A DNA stretch of 37,922 bases from a virus. The position numbers and the translations under genes are program-made. The stretch lies in the IMG/VR virus record IMGVR_UViG_3300034018_000393, positions 1-37,922 of that record, one strand, 5' to 3'. Shown here one piece after another: positions 1-4,715 of this stretch; positions within the stretch are counted from its first letter, which is position 1; every line of letters starts with the position of its first letter. Under the pieces are notes generated by a model, which had not been told where the DNA came from, did not search any database, and saw only the letters and a program-made list of their open reading frames with translations.

Positions 1-36
1 GCCAACGCTGTGGTCTAATACAACTAATTTTTTCAT
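1..36 (-). CDS. Start of a leftward gene running off the left edge (unknown)
   Basis: Reading leftward from an ATG at 34-36 the frame is open to the window edge and begins MKKLVVLDHSVG. The start lies about 17 bases downstream of promoter copy 53-93, behind an A-rich leader like those of the neighbouring small genes, which supports the call. Only 12 codons are visible, so no function can be given. The hydrophobic LVVLD start would suit a first beta strand of a globular protein, but that is a guess. Confidence 0.5.
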   Translation of the reverse strand, partial: MKKLVVLDHSVG

Positions 37-52
37 ATTACTTTATTTTTAA

Positions 53-93
53 TTACACTTATATTATCATTTAACAATCGTATTAGTACTGTA
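53..93 (-). promoter_or_regulatory. Early-type three-box promoter, copy 1
   Basis: Minus-strand match to TACA-N5-AATACG-N9-TGATAATATA-N2-TGTAA. All three boxes are at the standard spacing. It reads toward the partial gene whose ATG is at 34-36. Confidence 0.75.
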
Positions 94-95
94 AA

Positions 96-212
96 TCAAT
101 CTTCATCTTCCCCGTCCCAATCCGTAAACTCACAATGCTCTAAACAATCGGCGCACAACTCATCAAATATATGGTGTCTACCCGCTCCACAACAATTACT
201 ATATTCTTCCAT
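96..212 (-). CDS. 38-aa Cys/His-rich small protein, probable zinc ribbon
   Basis: ATG at 210-212, TGA at 96-98. The protein begins MEEYSNCCGAGRHH and carries two Cys clusters: CC at residues 7-8 and C20-x2-C23, with a further Cys at 27, followed by an acidic tail. This CC-x(n)-C-x2-C layout resembles small zinc-binding proteins common in phages of Bacteroidota (family memory, not a search). It would bind one zinc ion and could contact nucleic acid or a host protein. It is the third gene of a leftward unit (504-602, 230-445, 96-212) served by promoter copy 628-668, and its stop lies just upstream of the next promoter copy. Confidence 0.7.
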   Translation of the reverse strand: MEEYSNCCGAGRHHIFDELCADCLEHCEFTDWDGEDED

Positions 213-229
213 CTTACTTTATTTTATAG

Positions 230-445
230 TTATACAATAGGAACGTTGTAATGGTTCCACAATCCTCTAAACGCATAGGTCTTACCTTTACGGAATACCG
301 ATTTACTACGGGTAATTACCTTACTACTCTCCTTAGCGGTGAAACATCGTATCTCACCATATTGTAATCTTACCAACTCTAAATGTGTATTATTCTTAAC
401 ACTACGTGTACGAACAACGTACTCACAAACTTCTTGCATTGTCAT
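230..445 (-). CDS. Hypothetical early protein, 71 aa
   Basis: ATG at 443-445. The product is basic and beta-rich in appearance (TFAKESSKVITRSKSVFRKG, then a YAFRGLWNHYN motif). I do not recognise a family. It sits between two other micro-genes in the same direction, 17 bases upstream of the Cys-rich gene, and is probably co-transcribed with 504-602. A small basic protein in an early phage block would suit a host-takeover or regulatory role, but nothing in the sequence demonstrates it. Confidence 0.6.
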   Translation of the reverse strand: MTMQEVCEYVVRTRSVKNNTHLELVRLQYGEIRCFTAKESSKVITRSKSVFRKGKTYAFRGLWNHYNVPIV

Positions 446-503
446 AATTACTATCTTTTTACAGGTTGCTTTTAGTTTTTATTACTCATTTATAACGCAA
501 CGG

Positions 504-602
504 TTATCTTCTTAGCACATACGAGGCACTTTTCGCCGCTTCTAAGAACTCAAATTTCAATCTTAATACTACAAGCCTAAGGGCACTAGAATAATTCTTC
601 AT
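504..602 (-). CDS. Hypothetical micro-protein, 32 aa
   Basis: ATG at 600-602, TAA at 504-506. The peptide begins MKNYSSALRLVVLRLKFEFLEAA and is predicted to be a single amphipathic helix with many Leu and Lys/Arg residues. It is the first open frame downstream of promoter copy 628-668, starting about 26 bases after the last promoter box, the same distance as at the other promoter-gene pairs. That position is the main evidence that it is a gene. Function unknown. Confidence 0.5.
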   Translation of the reverse strand: MKNYSSALRLVVLRLKFEFLEAAKSASYVLRR

Positions 603-627
603 AATCGTTTATATTTAGTTGTTAATC

Positions 628-668
628 TTACATTTATATTATCAATTCACCATCGTATTGGTCTTGTA
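628..668 (-). promoter_or_regulatory. Early-type three-box promoter, copy 2
   Basis: Full match on the minus strand with 9 bases between AATACG and TGATAATATA. It drives the 32-, 71- and 38-aa gene cluster to its left. Confidence 0.75.
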
Positions 669-734
669 TAAGGGTGGTACTTCATTTATAAGAAATAAAA
701 GTACTTATATGGTAACCCCTTATCTCTCAACTAC

Positions 735-824
735 TTACGTGTTATTTTCTAACATTTCATTGAAGGTATCAACAAAATTTAGGTACTCGATGTACTCTTC
801 GGTGGTCTTAAAGTTGTGTTCCAT
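735..824 (-). CDS. Hypothetical acidic micro-protein, 29 aa
   Basis: ATG at 822-824, TAA at 735-737. The peptide begins MEHNFKTTEEYIEYLNFVD and reads as one acidic helix. It follows promoter copy 844-884 by about 20 bases, behind a leader of repeated AAAC/AAAT units. Its helix pattern (E-Y-I-x-L) loosely resembles the end of the 35-aa protein at 2336-2443, but both are too short to call homologous. Function unknown. Confidence 0.55.
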   Translation of the reverse strand: MEHNFKTTEEYIEYLNFVDTFNEMLENNT

Positions 825-843
825 AGGTTATTTTGTTTGTTTG

Positions 844-884
844 TTACACATATATTATCAAAATGGTCTCGTATTTGGTCTGTA
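844..884 (-). promoter_or_regulatory. Early-type three-box promoter, copy 3
   Basis: Full match on the minus strand. It belongs to a subset (with the copies at 1052 and 2812) that shares 13 identical bases, GTATAGCATACAG, across the upstream box. It drives the 29-aa gene at 735-824. Confidence 0.75.
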
Positions 885-891
885 TGCTATA

Positions 892-1051
892 CATTCGGTG
901 AGTAAAGGTTCCGTGGCGACCCAACGGACTTTGGGAAAAGTGTGACACTAGGGTCTTAAGTTAATAAATAGTAGGCTAACGTCGCACTATTGGTGAGCGT
1001 TAAATACCACGTAGGGCGGAGTCTACTCTTCCGACGCTATTTCAAAGTCAG
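892..1051 (-). other. Transcribed region without an ATG ORF: possible small RNA or long leader
   Basis: Promoter copy 1052-1092 reads into this stretch, yet no ATG occurs on the minus strand before the next promoter copy. It contains a short hairpin (CCCAA / TTGGG arms, at 921-936) and a roughly 30-base segment near 957-990 that recurs near 3250-3280. A GTG-started frame of 34 codons (844-948) exists but runs straight through promoter copy 3. A small non-coding RNA, a long leader, or a decayed gene are all possible. Confidence 0.3.
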
Positions 1052-1092
1052 GCCCGTATATATTATCAGTAAGAAACCGTATTACCTCTGTA
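1052..1092 (-). promoter_or_regulatory. Early-type three-box promoter, copy 4
   Basis: Boxes and spacing match. The downstream TGTAA box is degenerate (ACGGGC). It carries the extended GTATAGCATACAG upstream element. No ATG-started gene lies directly downstream. Confidence 0.65.
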
Positions 1093-1117
1093 TGCTATAC
1101 CCCTTCCGGGGGTGATA

Positions 1118-1207
1118 CTATGAGTGTATCAATGTGAGTGTTACAACAATGCCTCCGAGGAAGCACAGTACGGCTAATGCAATCACATCATTTCTTTGGT
1201 CGTTCAT
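1118..1207 (-). CDS. Small membrane protein, 29 aa
   Basis: ATG at 1205-1207, TAG at 1118-1120. A polar start (MNDQRNDV) is followed by one hydrophobic segment, residues about 8-27 (IALAVLCFLGGIVVTLTLI), long enough to span the inner membrane once. It starts 2 bases from the stop of the 37-aa gene 1209-1322, which argues for translational coupling and shared transcription. A possible 5-bp GC hairpin (ACCCC/GGGGT) follows its stop. Tiny early membrane proteins in phages often act on host membrane processes; no specific role can be read here. Confidence 0.5.
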   Translation of the reverse strand: MNDQRNDVIALAVLCFLGGIVVTLTLIHS

Positions 1208-1208
1208 A

Positions 1209-1322
1209 TTATTTACTTTTAAGGATTAATATTATTACTATTACAACACATATAGTGCTCACTATTATACCGTCGGCATGTAATCCAATTGTACATGCCG
1301 TTATACCTAAGATTGTCTTCAT
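1209..1322 (-). CDS. Small membrane protein, 37 aa
   Basis: ATG at 1320-1322, TAA at 1209-1211. It begins MKTILGITACTIGLHADG and has a second, strongly hydrophobic stretch (residues about 19-34, rich in Ile and Val) before a basic LKSK end. It is therefore a one- or two-pass membrane protein with a cytoplasmic basic tail. It lies 13 bases downstream of the 60-aa gene 1336-1518 in the unit started by promoter copy 1534-1574. No family recognised. Confidence 0.5.
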   Translation of the reverse strand: MKTILGITACTIGLHADGIIVSTICVVIVIILILKSK

Positions 1323-1335
1323 ATTATTTGTTTTT

Positions 1336-1518
1336 TTAGTTATATATTAAATCTTTTTGTTCTTGTGTTAAGTCATCACGGTCCATCATTTCTAACTTTA
1401 GAGCATGATAGGCATGTTGTACTTCTATTTCTTGATTAGAATCTATATCTGCCAATAATTCTTTGGCATCATATAATAAGTCTAAAATTTTCATTACTTT
1501 TGTGGTTAAATTGTCCAT
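1336..1518 (-). CDS. Hypothetical acidic helical protein, 60 aa
   Basis: ATG at 1516-1518. The sequence is acidic and helical throughout (MDNLTTKVMKILDLLYDAKELL, later MMDRDDLTQEQKDL) and could form a short coiled coil or a DNA-mimic-like helix bundle. It is the first gene after promoter copy 1534-1574, behind a leader almost identical to that of gene 1585-1824. Two small membrane-protein genes follow. Function unknown. Confidence 0.65.
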   Translation of the reverse strand: MDNLTTKVMKILDLLYDAKELLADIDSNQEIEVQHAYHALKLEMMDRDDLTQEQKDLIYN

Positions 1519-1533
1519 GTTATTTGTTTTTAG

Positions 1534-1574
1534 TTACATTCATATTATCATTTGAACGTCGTATTTATCCCGTA
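1534..1574 (-). promoter_or_regulatory. Early-type three-box promoter, copy 5
   Basis: Full match on the minus strand (the upstream box is TACG instead of TACA). Shares a long identical core and A-rich leader with the copy at 1840, as if a promoter-leader cassette had been duplicated. It drives 1336-1518 and the two membrane micro-genes after it. Confidence 0.75.
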
Positions 1575-1584
1575 AGTATAGCAA

Positions 1585-1824
1585 TTACCAAGGTATATGC
1601 ATAATTTTAAGCGCATATTCAAATGCATAATCATAATCGATATCTAGCATTTCATTTGTTCGTATATCTAATAAATCAAGATGCTCTTGACTAAGATTTT
1701 CTTCAAAAGAAACTATATCTCTAGCGTTATCATCAAAATGGTACATAAGGTCATTAGATGCCAAGCTATCAATGTAGCTTTCAATGTCTCGTTTTGTCTT
1801 AATTTGGTTACTTAAGAATTTCAT
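1585..1824 (-). CDS. Hypothetical acidic early protein, 79 aa
   Basis: ATG at 1822-1824. The product is acidic (D/E-rich: SFEENLSQEHLDLLD, later NEMLDIDYDYAFEYAL) and predicted helical. It is a single gene between two promoter copies, its own at 1840-1880 and the next at 1534-1574. Small acidic early phage proteins are often inhibitors of host nucleic-acid-binding proteins, but this is only a general tendency; no family is recognised. Confidence 0.65.
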   Translation of the reverse strand: MKFLSNQIKTKRDIESYIDSLASNDLMYHFDDNARDIVSFEENLSQEHLDLLDIRTNEMLDIDYDYAFEYALKIMHIPW

Positions 1825-1839
1825 GTTATTTGTTTTTAG

Positions 1840-1880
1840 TTACACATATATTATCATTTGAACGTCGTATTCGTTTTGTA
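1840..1880 (-). promoter_or_regulatory. Early-type three-box promoter, copy 6
   Basis: Full match on the minus strand. The leader between the TGTAA box and the ATG at 1822-1824 is A-rich with no Shine-Dalgarno sequence. Confidence 0.78.
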
Positions 1881-1908
1881 TGTATAGCACCCGTTAGGGT
1901 CTAGAAAC

Positions 1909-2274
1909 CTACTCTATAGTAGGCTCTAGATTTTCAATAGTCGCTAAGTGTCTAACATTAGCCGGCATATCGGTTGATTGTGACCAATATTCACGTTTAA
2001 TCCAACATGGCATGATAGATAACTTTGGCAACATTACATTCAATACATCGTCGTGATTGTAAGTTATTCGTTGATTCTTGTTGTTAACGAATGTTATTAT
2101 TTGATTACGACCTAACCATGACTTACGGACTACAAAGTTGGCTCGTTCGATCGGCGGATATATCAATGCCAATTGTTCTGGACTCAAGGCCGCGATGGCC
2201 TCTGATATCAATTCTTTACTCGACTTAGTTACTTCAACAACGTTTTCAACTAAAACTTCTTTTACTTTTTTCAT
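1909..2274 (-). CDS. Hypothetical early protein, 121 aa
   Basis: ATG at 2272-2274. This is the largest leftward gene in the window. A charged helical N-terminus (MKKVKEVLVENVVEV, with SPEQLALIYPPIE at about residue 31) is followed by a beta-rich middle (NFVVRKSWLGRNQIITFVN) and a tail with two Trp residues (CWIKREYWSQS). I do not recognise it. It stands alone between promoter copy 2305-2345 and the next unit, so it is probably monocistronic. Confidence 0.65.
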   Translation of the reverse strand: MKKVKEVLVENVVEVTKSSKELISEAIAALSPEQLALIYPPIERANFVVRKSWLGRNQIITFVNNKNQRITYNHDDVLNVMLPKLSIMPCWIKREYWSQSTDMPANVRHLATIENLEPTIE

Positions 2275-2304
2275 AATTATTATATTTATATTGTTATTAT
2301 TTAT

Positions 2305-2345
2305 TTACATCTATATTATCAAACACTCGTCGTATTTATTCTGTA
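2305..2345 (-). promoter_or_regulatory. Early-type three-box promoter, copy 7
   Basis: Full match on the minus strand. It overlaps the stop codon of the 35-aa gene 2336-2443, so the genes are packed up to and into each other's promoters. Confidence 0.78.
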
Positions 2346-2443
2346 TATTCTTCTTCGATTATTATTAAAGTATCAATATATTCTAGTAATACATTATCAT
2401 TAGTTAACTTTCTTAGTTCTTGTAATTTTTCTAGATTTGTCAT
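2336..2443 (-). CDS. Hypothetical micro-protein, 35 aa
   Basis: ATG at 2441-2443, TAA at 2336-2338. The peptide starts MTNLEKLQELRKLTNDN and ends in an acidic IIIEEEYTE tail. Heptad-like Leu spacing suggests a short coiled coil. It begins about 19 bases after the last box of promoter copy 2462-2502 with the same style of A-rich leader as its neighbours, which is why I call it. Its stop codon lies within promoter copy 2305-2345. Confidence 0.55.
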   Translation of the reverse strand: MTNLEKLQELRKLTNDNVLLEYIDTLIIIEEEYTE

Positions 2444-2461
2444 AGTTATATTATTTATTTG

Positions 2462-2502
2462 TTACACTTATATTATCATTATCTCGTCGTATTTACTTTG
2501 TA
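2462..2502 (-). promoter_or_regulatory. Early-type three-box promoter, copy 8
   Basis: Full match on the minus strand. It overlaps the end of the upstream gene 2493-2675 and drives the 35-aa gene. Confidence 0.78.
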
Positions 2503-2675
2503 AGCCTATATTTGTGGAAGTTATTAGTCAATAATCGATCGACCACTTCAAGGTCATTTTTATCTATCAATAGGATATTATTATTCATATAAAATACATG
2601 ACCCATTTTATTGGAATTAGATAATAGGTTATAAATAATGGACTTGAAATTTTTATTAATTTTTAACTTTTTCAT
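2493..2675 (-). CDS. Hypothetical basic early protein, 60 aa
   Basis: ATG at 2673-2675, TAA at 2493-2495. The protein is basic and Asn/Lys-rich (MKKLKINKNFKSIIYNLLSN, then a second half IDKNDLEVVDRLLTNN). It may be a small alpha/beta fold. It is preceded by promoter copy 2713-2753 and a leader containing AAAACAAATAAC, the same element as at 1518 and 1824. No family recognised. Confidence 0.6.
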   Translation of the reverse strand: MKKLKINKNFKSIIYNLLSNSNKMGHVFYMNNNILLIDKNDLEVVDRLLTNNFHKYRLTK

Positions 2676-2712
2676 AATGTTATTTGTTTTAGTTATTATT
2701 ATTACTTTTTAA

Positions 2713-2753
2713 CTTCATATATATTATCATTTACTCTTCGTATTAGGTCTGTA
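2713..2753 (-). promoter_or_regulatory. Early-type three-box promoter, copy 9
   Basis: Full match on the minus strand, with TGAAG in place of the usual TGTAA box. It drives 2493-2675. Confidence 0.7.
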
Positions 2754-2811
2754 GATAAAGGTAGAAGCAAGGTACAGACTAAGTACAGAGGGGCTGGCCA
2801 CTACTACGCGA
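2754..2811 (-). other. Short transcribed gap with no ATG (between two tandem promoters)
   Basis: Reading leftward from promoter copy 2812-2852 there is no ATG before promoter copy 2713-2753. The two promoters may act in tandem on 2493-2675, or the outer one may make a short RNA. The sequence holds a GGCCAGCC palindrome-like run and little else. Confidence 0.3.
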
Positions 2812-2852
2812 CTTCATTTATATTATCAGTAAGGCCCCGTATCTGTTCTGTA
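2812..2852 (-). promoter_or_regulatory. Early-type three-box promoter, copy 10
   Basis: Boxes and spacing match on the minus strand with small deviations (ATACG, TGAAG). It carries the extended GTATAGCATACAG element. Just upstream (2857-2881) is an inverted repeat ATACGC/GCGTAT enclosing a GCTCCGC direct repeat. Confidence 0.68.
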
Positions 2853-3059
2853 TGCTATACGCTCCGCTTCGCTCCGCGTATGTTATAGTTGTATATGTAT
2901 GATGATACCTATGATGATACCTATGATGATACCTATGATGATACCTCCAACGGACGATGCACTAAACGTTCCTAATACAAAACTAGTAGCGATCCTGAAT
3001 AGCTAGTTAGCATGCCATGCCATAAACTAAAAGGTAAAACATTTTGAACAAATCCTATT
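2853..3059. other. Gene-free stretch between the left block and the divergence point
   Basis: With the promoters at 2713-2852, the gap from 2676 to 3059 lacks protein genes. It holds the inverted repeat at 2857-2881, the 4 x 12-bp tandem repeat at 2898-2945, and clustered short palindromes near 2996-3023. The few ATG frames on either strand are under 15 codons. A replication or transcription control role is possible but not shown. Confidence 0.5.
2898..2945. repeat. Four perfect tandem copies of a 12-bp unit
   Basis: TATGATGATACC is repeated four times without a mismatch. It lies outside any credible coding frame. Short iterated units of this kind can be protein-binding iterons or slippage products. 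Confidence 0.9.
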
Positions 3060-3242
3060 TCAAGCGCCGGGGGTGGGAAATTTGAAACTGTTTTCTTTTC
3101 GAAAAGTTTGTAGCAAAAATTGTATATAACCCCTTAGTTCTTTATATCTGATGTCACTTACTTCTAAATATCTGATAAGATCTTTCCAATAACTACCACT
3201 TGGTATTATTATTTTTTTTTTAGTTTTATAAACTAGTGACAT
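3060..3242 (-). CDS. Possible small protein, 60 aa, first leftward frame at the divergence
   Basis: ATG at 3240-3242. The product is basic (MSLVYKTKKKIIIPSGSYWK, then helical RYLEVSDIRYKELRGYIQFLL). No copy of the three-box promoter precedes it; instead the region just upstream (about 3250-3280) resembles a stretch at 957-990. The composition is plausible for a protein, but the missing promoter makes it the least certain of the leftward calls. Confidence 0.4.
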   Translation of the reverse strand: MSLVYKTKKKIIIPSGSYWKDLIRYLEVSDIRYKELRGYIQFLLQTFRKENSFKFPTPGA

Positions 3243-3343
3243 TAGCTAATTAAGTAATAAAATAGCAGGCTATTGTCGCATTGTTATTTACTGTAAAATT
3301 TTATGTCGATGCGTGATTGTATACCTTATATTAAAAGTATATT
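3243..3343. promoter_or_regulatory. Divergence region between leftward and rightward blocks
   Basis: About 100 AT-rich bases separate the last leftward start (3242) from the first rightward start (3344), so promoters for the rightward block are expected here. I see no copy of the three-box motif on the plus strand and no convincing Bacteroidetes TTG / TAnnTTTG pair. A segment at about 3250-3280 recurs imperfectly at 957-990. Confidence 0.45.
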
Positions 3344-3622
3344 ATGGAAGTTCAATTAGGAATACAGTCACCTTTGTTAAAGCAGAAGTTATCACCGTTA
3401 GCGGCTAAGAAAAAGGCTGTTAGGGATTTGGCTTATGCTAAAACTGATGATAGAAGAATTAAGAAAGCACATGCGCAGAGAATGCATCGTAAAAACCCTG
3501 GTAGTAAAGGTATGGACTATGATCATGAAGATGGTAGGTTTGAATCTGTGAAGCAGAACAGAGGTAATGAAGGTGAAGGTACTAAGAAGGAGAGTGGTAA
3601 GAAATATAAGATCCACGGATAA
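3344..3622 (+). CDS. Small highly basic late protein, 92 aa
   Basis: First rightward gene, starting at the ATG after the divergence region. The protein is rich in Lys, Arg, Gly and His (DRRIKKAHAQRMHRKNPGSK in the middle; EGTKKESGKKYKIHG at the end). It has no membrane segment. Stop and next start overlap as TAATG, so it is translationally linked to 3622-3891. Five such basic proteins in a row suggest DNA-associated virion components, but this is inference. No family recognised. Confidence 0.7.
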   Translation: MEVQLGIQSPLLKQKLSPLAAKKKAVRDLAYAKTDDRRIKKAHAQRMHRKNPGSKGMDYDHEDGRFESVKQNRGNEGEGTKKESGKKYKIHG

Positions 3623-3891
3623 TGGCTACGCAGAAGTTTATGGGAGAAGGTCAATTGGTTAATAGATTGGCTGCGCAGGTAGGTAGTAAGGAACTTGCTA
3701 TTACATTATTAAAGAAGAGAGGACACATGAATGCTAATGGTACGCTTACGGCATCTGGTAGAGCTAGAAACAATATGACTGCTGAACAGAGAGCTAAGGA
3801 TAGAGCTTCTAAGGCAACAGGAGAATCTGTAAACAATTTTACTTATAATCCAGCTACGAATAGAACTAAGAAGCTAAATAGAAAAAAGTGA
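3622..3891 (+). CDS. Small highly basic late protein, 89 aa
   Basis: Starts within the TAATG overlap of the previous gene. A short helical N-terminus (GQLVNRLAAQVGSKELAIT) is followed by a repetitive basic tail with NANGTLTASGRARNN, a G-L-(T/S)-A-x-G-R signature I associate with small basic phage proteins (compare the LNAKGVASY segment in 4364-4699). The C-terminus is KKLNRKK. Probably a virion or DNA-associated protein; exact role unknown. Confidence 0.7.
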   Translation: MATQKFMGEGQLVNRLAAQVGSKELAITLLKKRGHMNANGTLTASGRARNNMTAEQRAKDRASKATGESVNNFTYNPATNRTKKLNRKK

Positions 3892-3892
3892 T

Positions 3893-4096
3893 ATGAATTT
3901 AAAAGGAATAGGTCCCCAAGGGCTAGGTGTGAAAACAAACAATGGCTATACTATTGGATCAGGTGGTAATAGTCCAATGAAGCAACCAGTAAAAGACGCA
4001 TGTTATAAAAAAGTAAAAGCAACGTATGATGTATTTCCTTCAGCTTATGCTAGTGGTGCTATCGCTAAGTGTAGAAAGAATAAAGGTAAAAAGTAA
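3893..4096 (+). CDS. Small basic protein with a Y-x-V-(F/W)-PSAYASGA motif, 67 aa
   Basis: The C-terminal half reads ACYKKVKATYDVFPSAYASG followed by AIAKCRKNKGKK. I recognise this from small proteins of marine phages and giant viruses, where a similar KVKARYKVWPSAYASGA segment recurs; function is unknown there. Two Cys (in DACYKK and AKCRKN) could pair or bind metal. The Gly-rich N-terminus (GIGPQGLGVKTNNGYTIGSGG) looks flexible. It overlaps the next start by TAATG. Confidence 0.75.
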   Translation: MNLKGIGPQGLGVKTNNGYTIGSGGNSPMKQPVKDACYKKVKATYDVFPSAYASGAIAKCRKNKGKK

Positions 4097-4350
4097 TGGC
4101 AGTACGAAAAACCGAGAAAGGAGCCTCGTTAAAAAGATGGTTCAAAGAGAAGTGGACAGATGAGAAAGGTAATGTATGTGGATCTGCGGATAGAAAAGGT
4201 GTTAAAGCTTGTAGACCATCTGTTAGAGTAAGTGCGGCTTCGCCTAAGCCTTGGAGCCAAATGACACAAGCAGAAAAAACAAAAGTTGTATCTGCTAAGA
4301 AGAAAGTTGGTATGGGAGCTAGAAGATCTAGTAAAAGTAATGTATCATAA
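4096..4350 (+). CDS. DUF5872-like small basic protein, 84 aa
   Basis: The sequence SLKRWFKEKWTDEKGNVCGS followed by GVKACRPSVRVS and PKPWSQMTQAEK matches my memory of the DUF5872 pattern (KRWFKEKW...CG...ACRPS.RVS...TW.EL...EK), found in phages and large DNA viruses and of unknown function. It is Lys/Arg-rich with a conserved pair of Cys. It neighbours a PSAYASGA protein and a DUF6321-like protein, modules that often occur together or fused. Confidence 0.8.
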   Translation: MAVRKTEKGASLKRWFKEKWTDEKGNVCGSADRKGVKACRPSVRVSAASPKPWSQMTQAEKTKVVSAKKKVGMGARRSSKSNVS

Positions 4351-4363
4351 ATAAAGAAATAAT

Positions 4364-4699
4364 ATGTCGTGTAAATGTAAAGGCAAATGTTCCTGCGGAA
4401 CAATGGCTACAAAAAAATCACCTGTTATGCAGAAGACTGCAGCATGGGCTCGCAAAGAAGGTAAAGATCCAAAAGGTGGATTAAACGCTAAAGGTGTTGC
4501 GAGTTATAGAAGAGAAAACCCAGGGTCTAAGTTACAAACAGCGGTTACTAAAAAACCATCGGAATTAAAACCAGGCAGCAAGGATGCAAAGCGTAGAAAA
4601 TCATTCTGTGCTAGGATGTCCGGTATGCCAGGGCCGATGAAGAAACCAAATGGTGAACCTACTAGAAAAAAGTTAGCATTAGATAAATGGAACTGTTAA
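4364..4699 (+). CDS. DUF6321-like basic protein with Cys-rich N-terminus, 111 aa
   Basis: The core GGLNAKGVASYRRENPGSKL, later KRRKSFCARMSGMPGP and a WNC C-terminus, match the DUF6321 pattern as I recall it (phage proteins of unknown function). The N-terminus MSCKCKGKCSCGT is an unusual four-Cys cluster preceding a second possible start at 4403 (MATKKS); if translated, it could bind a metal ion. Strongly basic overall. Last of five small basic genes before the fibre-like gene. Confidence 0.8.
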   Translation: MSCKCKGKCSCGTMATKKSPVMQKTAAWARKEGKDPKGGLNAKGVASYRRENPGSKLQTAVTKKPSELKPGSKDAKRRKSFCARMSGMPGPMKKPNGEPTRKKLALDKWNC

Positions 4700-4715
4700 T
4701 AAAAAAAAACAATAA

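Noticed and set aside
619-945. Rightward frame of 108 codons in the early block
   Set aside because: It runs against all the leftward promoters, crosses two of them, and its protein is low-complexity Leu/Tyr/Ser with no recognisable fold; a shadow frame.
844-948. GTG-started leftward frame of 34 codons
   Set aside because: It passes through promoter copy 3 completely, and its codons there are dictated by the promoter boxes. I left it as a possibility only.
2898-2945. CRISPR-like array
   Set aside because: The 12-bp units are directly joined with no spacers.
3243-3343. Plus-strand copy of the three-box early promoter for the late block
   Set aside because: TATATTAT-like words occur, but no AATACG box is at the required 9-base spacing.
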